Source: Tolypothrix sp. NIES-4075 (lineage in GTDB: Bacteria; Cyanobacteriota; Cyanobacteriia; Cyanobacteriales; Nostocaceae). From it: DNA of 64,000 bases. The first letter of the stretch is position 1. Each line of letters begins with the position of its first letter. Positions 57,788 through 64,000 of the stretch are shown here, piece by piece. Position numbers and translations under genes: made by a program. The stretch is taken from NCBI RefSeq assembly GCF_002218085.1, contig NZ_BDUC01000001.1:1375828-1439827 (forward strand), read 5' to 3'. The notes under the pieces are model-generated. The model was not told where the DNA came from. It searched no databases and saw only the letters and a program-made list of their open reading frames with translations.

Positions 57788-58132
57788 GGTATGTGTGTCT
57801 CCTTATGGACAATTTGGCTGCTAATATCAGATGTCGATTTGGATAAAGTTCGCCTTGGCACTCTGACCAACACCGATAAACATCTGAAGCAACAAGGAAT
57901 TATAATCTTACCAGCTTTCTATTTTAATCAGCAACGCTCCAATGTTCGCCCAGTTCAAATCTAAGACCTGTGAAACTGCACGTTATTGGCTCAGTGGGTG
58001 CAAGACAATTCGCCAGCTTTTTAAATAAAGCGCTTTATATTTGGCTTTTTATAGCTATGGCTTGTGAGTTTAGGAATGTGGCTACAAAGAATCGCATTTA
58101 ATTACAGACAATAAGGATATTCATCAAAAGTT
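57788..58132. other. Spacer between divergent rpsF and the FAH-family gene
   Basis: 345 bp. It contains promoters for both directions but no confident motif. A 121-codon plus-strand frame crossing from rpsF is its antisense shadow. Confidence 0.4.
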
Positions 58133-58906
58133 ATGGCGCAGCGCTATGTGCGAGTTCAAAATCAAGAAGGTATTATTTACTATGGGTTATTACAAATATC
58201 CCTAGATGTTCAGGTGTTGGATGCTCCACCTTGGCTGCAAGGACAACCCACTGATTTGAACTTGGAACCAGATAGTTATCAAATCTTGGCTCCTTGTTCT
58301 CCCTCAAAAATTGTCGCAGTGGGCAAGAATTATGCAGATCATGCGGCAGAAATGGGTACGGACGTACCTAGTGAGCCATTAATATTTATTAAGCCACCAA
58401 CATCTATCATTGCCTCAGAGACAGAAATTAAGTATCCTCGGCAGTCGCAACGGGTAGACTATGAAGGAGAGTTGGCACTGGTGATAGGCGATCGCACTAT
58501 TGACTGTACACCAGAGGAGGCGCACTCCAAAATTTGGGGTTACACGATCGCTAATGATGTGACAGCGCGGGATTTACAAAAAAGCGATGGTCAATGGACG
58601 CGAGCCAAAGGTTTTGATACTTTTTGTCCTCTGGGTCCTTGGATTGTCCGAGAATTAAATCCGGGAGCGAGATTGCAAACTTTTTTAAATGAAGATGCCA
58701 ATCCTGTACAATCTGCTTGTATCGATCAAATGGTCTTTCCTCCAGATTTTTTAGTGTCTTATATTAGTCAAGTGATGACACTACAGCCAGGGGATGTGGT
58801 GCTCACAGGTACGCCTTTGGGGGTTGGTCAATTGCACGTAGGCGATCGCGTCCGCGTGGAAATTGAAGGTATTGGTCGCTTGGAAAACACTGTAACCAAA
58901 CGTTAA
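58133..58906 (+). CDS. Fumarylacetoacetate hydrolase family protein
   Basis: 257 residues. Short N-terminal beta domain, then the FAH core: SKIVAVGKNYADHAAEMG, IFIKPPTSIIASETEI, VDYEGELALVIGDRTID (metal-binding Glu residues), GYTIANDVTARDLQK, GFDTFCPLGPWIVR, and the C-terminal PGDVVLTGTPLGVGQLHVGD. Substrates of this superfamily include acylpyruvates, oxaloacetate and 2-hydroxyhepta-dienedioates; with this length, acylpyruvase or oxaloacetate decarboxylase-like activity is likely. Its stop lies four bases from the stop of the convergent Tic20-like gene. Confidence 0.88.
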   Translation: MAQRYVRVQNQEGIIYYGLLQISLDVQVLDAPPWLQGQPTDLNLEPDSYQILAPCSPSKIVAVGKNYADHAAEMGTDVPSEPLIFIKPPTSIIASETEIKYPRQSQRVDYEGELALVIGDRTIDCTPEEAHSKIWGYTIANDVTARDLQKSDGQWTRAKGFDTFCPLGPWIVRELNPGARLQTFLNEDANPVQSACIDQMVFPPDFLVSYISQVMTLQPGDVVLTGTPLGVGQLHVGDRVRVEIEGIGRLENTVTKR

Positions 58907-58909
58907 CTT

Positions 58910-59389
58910 CTAACGTGGTAATTGCATGTAAACTGCATCAGAAATAGCGGGAATTTCTGCGTAACGTCCCAGCAGCGACTGAGCAATAGAATATACAACC
59001 CCTGCCATGATGCCGAGAAAAATGGTAGTGGATAGGGTTTGTATCGCAAAACTACCACCCGGAACTACCTCAAAAATCGGGATTAGAATGCCAAATAAAA
59101 AGATCACAATATCTAAAAGAATTGCCTGCATCGTGTTAAAACGAACAAAGTGACTGATTTTTTCGTTTCTAATTACGAAGAAAAATAAAGCAAAGAAAAT
59201 AATCAGTCCGGCATAAGGGACACCGTTGTAAATGTTCAGCAATGGTCTAAAGGGCAAAAACAGCAGTTGCAGAGGTGGAAACTGTGCCCGTAAAAATGTA
59301 CCGAATTGAAAAACCTCAATTACAGGCAGCAAATAAGGTAAGCAAGCAAAAACGCGATCAGAAACTGTTGTAGACCCACGCCAAGACAT
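58910..59389 (-). CDS. Tic20 family membrane protein
   Basis: 159 residues with four hydrophobic segments (FACLPYLLPVIEVFQFG, YAGLIIFFALFFFVI, ILLDIVIFLFGILIPIF, STTIFLGIMAGVVYSIAQSL). RNEKISHFVRFNTMQAILLD is the conserved Tic20 element. The plant relative is a channel subunit for protein import at the chloroplast inner envelope; the job of cyanobacterial homologues is not settled. Confidence 0.87.
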   Translation of the reverse strand: MSWRGSTTVSDRVFACLPYLLPVIEVFQFGTFLRAQFPPLQLLFLPFRPLLNIYNGVPYAGLIIFFALFFFVIRNEKISHFVRFNTMQAILLDIVIFLFGILIPIFEVVPGGSFAIQTLSTTIFLGIMAGVVYSIAQSLLGRYAEIPAISDAVYMQLPR

Positions 59390-59472
59390 TGTGCGTTCTC
59401 CTATGGTGAAATTTAAATAGTCACTATGAGCCTAGGATAACGCAGTTACTCGGTCTAGAAGCGAATTTGCGC

Positions 59473-59670
59473 TTATTCTATATGGGCGATGCGGAAGCCC
59501 ATCATGCACTCATACTGGTCTGGCTGCTGTTCGCTAGTATTGCGGATAGCTTGTCCACAACGCAGTTGACCTTGACCCCAACGGGGTTGACCGCTTTTGT
59601 CAGCAAGTAAACAAGACTGACAAACCTTGTGAGGGTCAAGGATTTGATCTTCGATTAAAATTACTAACAT
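59473..59670 (-). CDS. Small cysteine-containing protein, probably conserved in cyanobacteria
   Basis: 65 residues with four cysteines in CQSCLLADKSGQPRWGQGQL, RCGQAIRN and QYECMMGFRIAHIE. A CxxC pair and two further cysteines suggest a zinc or iron site. GAGGGA precedes the ATG. No family name known to me. Confidence 0.65.
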   Translation of the reverse strand: MLVILIEDQILDPHKVCQSCLLADKSGQPRWGQGQLRCGQAIRNTSEQQPDQYECMMGFRIAHIE

Positions 59671-59903
59671 CTAATCCCTCGTGTATATCCTTATTGTTAC
59701 CGACATTTTAGGGGGAGCGCAGTTTCATGTCGATATAAGTAAAGAACGTTATGATAATTAACGCATCGATCCAGGTTGCATTTAATAATAAGTAAGTCAG
59801 GACAAAATTTGTCATGGTATGACACTCATTCAAACACTTTCACACGTGAATGGCGCGTTTTGTGCATCAACCGTTCGGAAAATTTTCTCTAAGGATAACT
59901 CAA

Positions 59904-61187
59904 GTGACTAGAAATAACTCAGAAATTCTTGCCTCTGCCGATCCGGCGATCGCGCAGTTGATTAACCAAGAACTACAACGTCAACGCGATCACTTGGAAT
60001 TGATTGCTAGTGAGAACTTTACCTCAGCTGCTGTACTTGCAGCTCAAGGTTCAGTCCTGACTAATAAATATGCCGAGGGATTACCAGGTAAACGTTACTA
60101 TGGCGGTTGTGAGTTCGTTGACAAAATCGAGCAATTAGCAATTGATCGTGCTAAACAGTTGTTTGGTGCTGCTCATGCGAATGTCCAACCCCATTCTGGC
60201 GCACAAGCGAATTTTGCTGTGTTTCTGACGCTGCTGCAACCCGGTGACAAAATCATGGGGATGGATTTGTCTCATGGGGGACATCTCACCCACGGTTCAC
60301 CTGTAAATGTGTCCGGTAAGTGGTTTGGTGTTTCTCATTACGGTGTGAGTAAGGAAACAGAACAGCTTGATTACGAGCAAATTCGAGAGCAGGCGCTAAG
60401 GGAGCGTCCTAAGCTTTTAATTTGCGGTTATTCGGCTTATCCTCGTGTAATTGACTTTGAAAAATTCCGCAGCATCGCTGATGAAGTCGGTGCATACTTA
60501 CTAGCAGATATTGCCCACATCGCCGGTTTGGTTGCTAGCGGTCTGCACCCCAATCCTATCCCTTATTGTGATGTAGTCACCACAACTACCCATAAAACTC
60601 TACGCGGTCCCAGAAGTGGTATAATCTTGACCCGTGACCCAGAATTAGGTAAAAAGCTGGATAAATCAGTTTTCCCAGGTTCTCAAGGTGGACCTTTAGA
60701 ACATGTGATTGCTGGTAAGGCAGTAGCTTTTGCCGAGGCTCTGAAGCCAGAATTTAAAGCTTATTCGGCTGAAGTGATTTCAAATTCTCGCGCCCTAGCA
60801 AATCAACTTATAAATCGGGGCTTCAAGTTGGTCTCAAATGGTACTGATAATCATTTGATGTTAGTTGATTTACGGTCTATTGGCATGACAGGTAAACAAG
60901 CCGAACAACTGTTGAGTGTGGTGAATGTTACCACTAACAAAAATACAGTGCCCTTCGATCCAGAATCACCATTTGTGACCAGCGGTCTGAGGTTGGGTTC
61001 CCCAGCAATGACAACGCGGGGTATGGGAGTAAATGAATTTACTGAGATTGGGAATATTATTGCCGATCGCCTGCTTTCTTTTGAATCCGAGACAGTAGCT
61101 GCTGATTGTCAGCGACGAGTTGCAGCGTTGTGCGATCGCTTTCCCTTGTATCCTCACTTGGAAATTCCCGTACCAGCTTTAGCATAG
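59904..61187 (+). CDS. glyA: Serine hydroxymethyltransferase
   Basis: PLP enzyme that interconverts serine and glycine with tetrahydrofolate, central to one-carbon metabolism and photorespiration. Motifs: LELIASENFTSAAVLAAQGS, NKYAEGLPGKRYYGGCEFVD, NVQPHSGAQANFAVFL, DIAHIAGLVASGLHP, the PLP lysine in VVTTTTHKTLRGPRSGIIL, and RLGSPAMTTRGMG. I place the start at the GTG at 59904 with AAGGA eight bases upstream (427 residues, family length), not at 59850, which adds 18 unrelated residues. A repeat array starts one base after the stop. Confidence 0.95.
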   Translation: MTRNNSEILASADPAIAQLINQELQRQRDHLELIASENFTSAAVLAAQGSVLTNKYAEGLPGKRYYGGCEFVDKIEQLAIDRAKQLFGAAHANVQPHSGAQANFAVFLTLLQPGDKIMGMDLSHGGHLTHGSPVNVSGKWFGVSHYGVSKETEQLDYEQIREQALRERPKLLICGYSAYPRVIDFEKFRSIADEVGAYLLADIAHIAGLVASGLHPNPIPYCDVVTTTTHKTLRGPRSGIILTRDPELGKKLDKSVFPGSQGGPLEHVIAGKAVAFAEALKPEFKAYSAEVISNSRALANQLINRGFKLVSNGTDNHLMLVDLRSIGMTGKQAEQLLSVVNVTTNKNTVPFDPESPFVTSGLRLGSPAMTTRGMGVNEFTEIGNIIADRLLSFESETVAADCQRRVAALCDRFPLYPHLEIPVPALA

Positions 61188-61188
61188 G

Positions 61189-61313
61189 GGCATGGGGCAA
61201 GCGGGCAAGCGGGCATGGGGCATGGGGCAAGCGGGCAAGCGGGCATGGGGCATTGGTAATTATTTTTATTCCCCATTGCCCATTACCTATTACCTATTAC
61301 CCATTCCCCAATT
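61189..61313. repeat. Heptamer arrays behind glyA
   Basis: Two copies of a ~34-bp unit GGGGCATGGGGCAAGCGGGCAAGCGGGCAT (as alternating GGGGCAT and GCAAGCGG), then GGTAATTATTTTTATTCC and about seven CCCATTA/CCTATTA units. It contains the same GGTAATTATTTTTATTCCCCATT junction as 26008-26030, so the loop as well as the arms are conserved between loci. Confidence 0.88.
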
Positions 61314-61414
61314 TAAAATTCTCATGCTGATTAATGACCCAAATGTAGTAGATATAGGAAGACATATCCCGAAAAGTGATTTTTGTCTAGTCAAACTACT
61401 TATTAAAGATACAA

Positions 61415-62461
61415 ATGCCTCCTCAGATTTATCATCTGATTGCCTTCCTTGTGGCTGCCGTAGTCGTTCTCTGGACTACGCCTGATGTCAGAAACATTGG
61501 CATAAAAAGTGGACGTGTAGACCAACCTGGTGGTCGAAAAGTTCATCAACGCCCGATGGTGCGCCTGGGAGGAGTTTCTATCTTCGCGGGTACTATAATT
61601 TCTCTACTAATTGTTTGGTGGTTGGGTGGATTTGGAATTCTGCCTCCGGAAAAAGAATGGCAAATCTGGGGAGTTACCTTAGGCGGTGTTGGCTTTTTTC
61701 TAATTGGTTTAGCAGATGATTTGTTAAACTTATCTCCCCTGACTCGCTTAGTCATGCAAGTTATTGTTGCCGCTGGTGCTTGGAAAGCAGGCGTAAGCAT
61801 AGATTTTGTTAGTATTCCCACAGTCGGAATAGTTCACCTGGAATGGCTGAGTTTACCCATCACCGTTATTTGGCTGGTGGGAATGGTAAATGCCATAAAC
61901 TGGATTGACGGTTTAGATGGATTAGCTGCGGGGGTATCGGGAATTGCCGCTGTAGTCATGTTGGTAGTGGCGTTATTTATGCGGCAACCAGCAGCCGCTT
62001 TGATTGCAGCCGCTTTAGCCGGGGCTTCACTAGGATTTCTCCGCTATAATTTCAACCCTGCCCAAATATTTATGGGAGATGGCGGGGCTTATTTTATGGG
62101 ATTTACTCTCGCATCTGTCGGTGTAATTGGTTTGGTGAAAATCCCTGCTTTCACCGCCGTGTTATTGCCTTATCTAATTTTGGCAGTGCCGATTGTTGAT
62201 ATGTCCGCCGTGATTTTGGTGCGACTGCGCCACGGCAAATCGCCTTTTAGTGCAGATAAACGCCATCTGCATCACAGACTGCTACAGGCTGGTTTATCCC
62301 ACAGATTGACGGTTTTATTTATTTACTCTTTAACTCTATGGGTAGGAAGTTTGGCATTAGCGATTGCTGGCATACCCAGTGGCATTGCTTACGCCTGTGC
62401 TACCACCTCTTTGGTATGCTTAATCAGCTGGCGAGTTTGGAAACACGCTCGACAATCTTAA
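61415..62461 (+). CDS. WecA/MraY-type undecaprenyl-phosphate sugar-1-phosphate transferase
   Basis: 348-residue polytopic membrane enzyme of glycosyltransferase family 4. Signature segments: PDVRNIGIKSGRVDQPGGRKVH (R-x-D-x-P-x-x-R-K-x-H), IGLADDLLNLSPLTRLVMQ (DD), VGMVNAINWIDGLDGLAAG (N-x-x-x-x-x-D-G), IFMGDGGAYFMGF and DKRHLHHRLLQAGLSHR (HxHHR). It attaches a sugar-1-phosphate, often GlcNAc, to undecaprenyl phosphate to start a surface polysaccharide. The HLHHR and PGGRKVH motifs favour WecA/TagO-like over MraY. About ten transmembrane segments. Confidence 0.9.
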   Translation: MPPQIYHLIAFLVAAVVVLWTTPDVRNIGIKSGRVDQPGGRKVHQRPMVRLGGVSIFAGTIISLLIVWWLGGFGILPPEKEWQIWGVTLGGVGFFLIGLADDLLNLSPLTRLVMQVIVAAGAWKAGVSIDFVSIPTVGIVHLEWLSLPITVIWLVGMVNAINWIDGLDGLAAGVSGIAAVVMLVVALFMRQPAAALIAAALAGASLGFLRYNFNPAQIFMGDGGAYFMGFTLASVGVIGLVKIPAFTAVLLPYLILAVPIVDMSAVILVRLRHGKSPFSADKRHLHHRLLQAGLSHRLTVLFIYSLTLWVGSLALAIAGIPSGIAYACATTSLVCLISWRVWKHARQS

Positions 62462-62462
62462 A

Positions 62463-62600
62463 GGATTGGTTAGTGGTTAGTAGATGTGGATAGTGGATAG
62501 TGATTAGTGGTTAGTCGTAAATTTAACCAACAACTATCAACTATCAACCAACAAATAACAACTATCAACCAACAATTAACAATTAACAACTAACAATTCC
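62463..62600. repeat. GGTTAGT and complementary CAACTAT/AACTAAC heptamers
   Basis: Starting directly behind the stop codon: GGTTAGTGGTTAGTAG and GGATAGTGGATAGTG, then AACCAACAACTATCAACTATC and further CAACTATC/AACAATT units up to one base before the cinA start. The halves are complementary. It leaves no room for a normal ribosome site before cinA: the bases before the ATG are ACTAACAATTCCG. Confidence 0.82.
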
Positions 62601-62601
62601 G

Positions 62602-63870
62602 ATGAGTGCAGAAATTATATGTGTTGGTACCGAATTGTTGTTAGGAGATATTCTTAATAGCAATGCTCAATTTTTAGCGCAACAATTAGCACAGCTAGGA
62701 ATTCCTCACTACTATCAAACGGTGGTGGGAGATAATCCAGAACGTCTGAAACAAGTTATAGAAATTGCTATTTCCAGAGCGCAAATTCTTATTTTTACTG
62801 GTGGTCTTGGTCCGACACCCGATGACCTAACATGTGAAGCGATCGCTGATTTTTTTGGTGTACCTTTAGTAGAACGCGCTGACATCATCGAAGATATTAC
62901 TCGTAAATATACTTCTCGCGATCGCGTAATGGCTCCCAGCAACCGCAAGCAAGCTTTAATTCCTCAAGGTGCAGAAATTTTGCCCAACCCCACAGGCACA
63001 GCACCGGGTATAATTTGGCAACCCCGTCCCGAATTAACTATTTTCACTTTTCCGGGTGTGCCAAGTGAAATGCATAGAATGTGGCAAGAAACCGCAGTAC
63101 CATTTCTTAAAAGCCAAGGTTGGGGCAAGGAAATTATTTACAGCCGGATGTTAAAGTTTTGGGGCATTGCTGAATCTGCTTTAGCAGAGAAGGTGTCACC
63201 TTATTTGAATTTGCCTAACCCTACGGTAGCGCCTTATGCAGCAAAGGGGGAAGTACGCTTGCGAGTTTCTGCAAAAGCGGCTTCACAAGCCGCAGCAGAG
63301 GAATTGATTTCACCTGTTGAGAAACAACTTAAAGACATTGCGGGGTTAAATTATTATGGTGCTGATGATGACACTCTAGCTTCAGTGGTGGGTGAGTTAT
63401 TGCGATCGGCTGGGTCAACACTTTCAGTAGCAGAATCCTGCACAGGTGGGGGGTTGGGGCAGATGTTGACGGAAATTTCTGGTAGTTCTGAATACTTCTG
63501 GGGTGGGGTAATTTCTTACGACAACTCAGTGAAAGTTGGACTGCTGGGGGTGAACCCGGAAGACTTAGCGAAATTTGGGGCAGTAAGCGCTACTGTAGCA
63601 GAGCAAATGGCAATTGGAGTGCGATCGCGTCTTGCAACCACTTGGGGACTAAGTATCACTGGTGTTGCAGGACCAAGTGGGGGAACTGATACAAAGCCAG
63701 TGGGTTTAGTTTATATAGGTTTAGCGGCAGCAAATGGCGAAGTGGAAAGTTTTGAATATCGATTTGGTGCAGTGCGAGGTCGGTCTTTAATTCGTCACCT
63801 CAGCGCGTGTACCGCGTTAGATAATTTGCGCCGGAAGTTGTTGAGTAGCGTTCTCAACAGAAATGTGTGA
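62602..63870 (+). CDS. cinA: CinA: ADP-ribose pyrophosphatase / nicotinamide nucleotide deamidase family
   Basis: 422 residues. The N-terminal MoCF-like domain (1-170; AEIICVGTELLLGDILNSNA, ILIFTGGLGPTPDDLTCEAI, NPTGTAPGIIWQ, FPGVPSEMHRMW) and the C-terminal CinA/PncC amidohydrolase domain (255-410; LSVAESCTGGGLGQMLTEIS, YFWGGVISYDNSVKVGLLGV, ITGVAGPSGGTDTKPVGLVYIG) are both complete. Roles in pyridine-nucleotide salvage are established for bacterial CinA/PncC; in cyanobacteria CinA is also linked to competence. A terminator follows at 63939. Confidence 0.93.
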   Translation: MSAEIICVGTELLLGDILNSNAQFLAQQLAQLGIPHYYQTVVGDNPERLKQVIEIAISRAQILIFTGGLGPTPDDLTCEAIADFFGVPLVERADIIEDITRKYTSRDRVMAPSNRKQALIPQGAEILPNPTGTAPGIIWQPRPELTIFTFPGVPSEMHRMWQETAVPFLKSQGWGKEIIYSRMLKFWGIAESALAEKVSPYLNLPNPTVAPYAAKGEVRLRVSAKAASQAAAEELISPVEKQLKDIAGLNYYGADDDTLASVVGELLRSAGSTLSVAESCTGGGLGQMLTEISGSSEYFWGGVISYDNSVKVGLLGVNPEDLAKFGAVSATVAEQMAIGVRSRLATTWGLSITGVAGPSGGTDTKPVGLVYIGLAAANGEVESFEYRFGAVRGRSLIRHLSACTALDNLRRKLLSSVLNRNV

Positions 63871-63938
63871 TTTGATTCGTAGAAGCTTTTTATGTGTTTA
63901 TGCAGGGTGATCGCCATTGCATCATTGCAAAAACAAAA

Positions 63939-63968
63939 AGCCCCTCTGAGATTAGATTCAGAGAGGCT
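63939..63968 (+). terminator. Terminator after cinA
   Basis: AGCCCCTCTG and CAGAGAGGCT pair over ten positions with one mismatch around ATTAGATT, followed by ATTGGTTATTTTGGTTTTA. A-rich DNA precedes it, so it may work in both directions. Confidence 0.75.
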
Positions 63969-64000
63969 ATTGGTTATTTTGGTTTTATTTAATTATAAAA

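Noticed and set aside
57599..57964. 121-codon plus-strand frame over rpsF
   Set aside because: Antisense of rpsF running into the spacer; no family.

Overview
The window looks like chromosome of a filamentous, probably heterocyst-forming-type cyanobacterium. The evidence is the very frequent HIP1 octamer GCGATCGC, a Tic20-family gene, an Rcp1-like response regulator, xisH/xisI genes, a PEP-CTERM protein, dense two-component signalling, and abundant heptameric tandem repeats of the type long known from Nostoc and Calothrix. I do not assign a genus.

Layout. 1-6.9 kb: the 5' part of a large hybrid sensor kinase (cut by the window edge), repeat-rich spacers, a GNAT acetyltransferase and an unrecognised conserved-looking gene. 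6.9-12.7 kb: hisC, a YqiA-like esterase and two tandem glutathione-reductase paralogues separated by a 21-bp minisatellite. 12.8-19.6 kb: accessory region with two STAND NTPases, a peptidoglycan-binding membrane protein and an xisH-xisI pair. 19.6-22.9 kb: a Ro60 (TROVE-vWA) gene embedded in six tRNA-like RNA genes, then an unidentified structured RNA candidate. 23-31.8 kb: housekeeping and envelope genes (lipase-like hydrolase, SPFH protein, folP, tpiA, PhyH-type oxygenase, GT39 transferase). 31.9-36 kb: second accessory island (small secreted protein with a DUF4288-like partner, lone xisI, STAND NTPase, Era-like GTPase, small amphipathic protein). 36-42 kb: recG, an acidic coiled-coil protein, and the rpsB-tsf operon. 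42-54.5 kb: sensor kinases and response regulators around a GT2 transferase, a PEP-CTERM protein and argG. 54.5-64 kb: DedA, STAS, coiled-coil protein, rpsF, FAH-family hydrolase, Tic20-like, glyA, a WecA-type transferase and cinA.

The most interesting system is the Ro60 locus. Six RNA genes on the minus strand, five in a tight array directly upstream of the Ro60 start and one downstream, mimic tRNA: 7-8 bp acceptor stem and T arm, a D arm in five of six, and often an encoded CCA. Between the D arm and the T-side half most carry a Y-RNA-like module, a 9-10 bp helix with one bulged nucleotide at a fixed place and compensatory base changes between copies. A sigma70-like promoter stands in front of the array. 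Bacterial Y RNAs that mimic tRNA and lie next to Ro60 are established; a six-member array with retained anticodon-arm mimics looks unusually expanded.

A second theme is repeat traffic. Heptamer arrays, often as complementary G-rich and C-rich halves, sit directly behind stop codons. A palindromic GTAGAGACG family occurs between genes and also in frame inside a GT2 glycosyltransferase and an acidic protein, like Rickettsia palindromic elements. Low-complexity tracts interrupt RecG and two sensor kinases in frame. Two ~130-140 bp MITE-like elements share termini. Several starts given here differ from the longest open frame; the reasons are in the entries.
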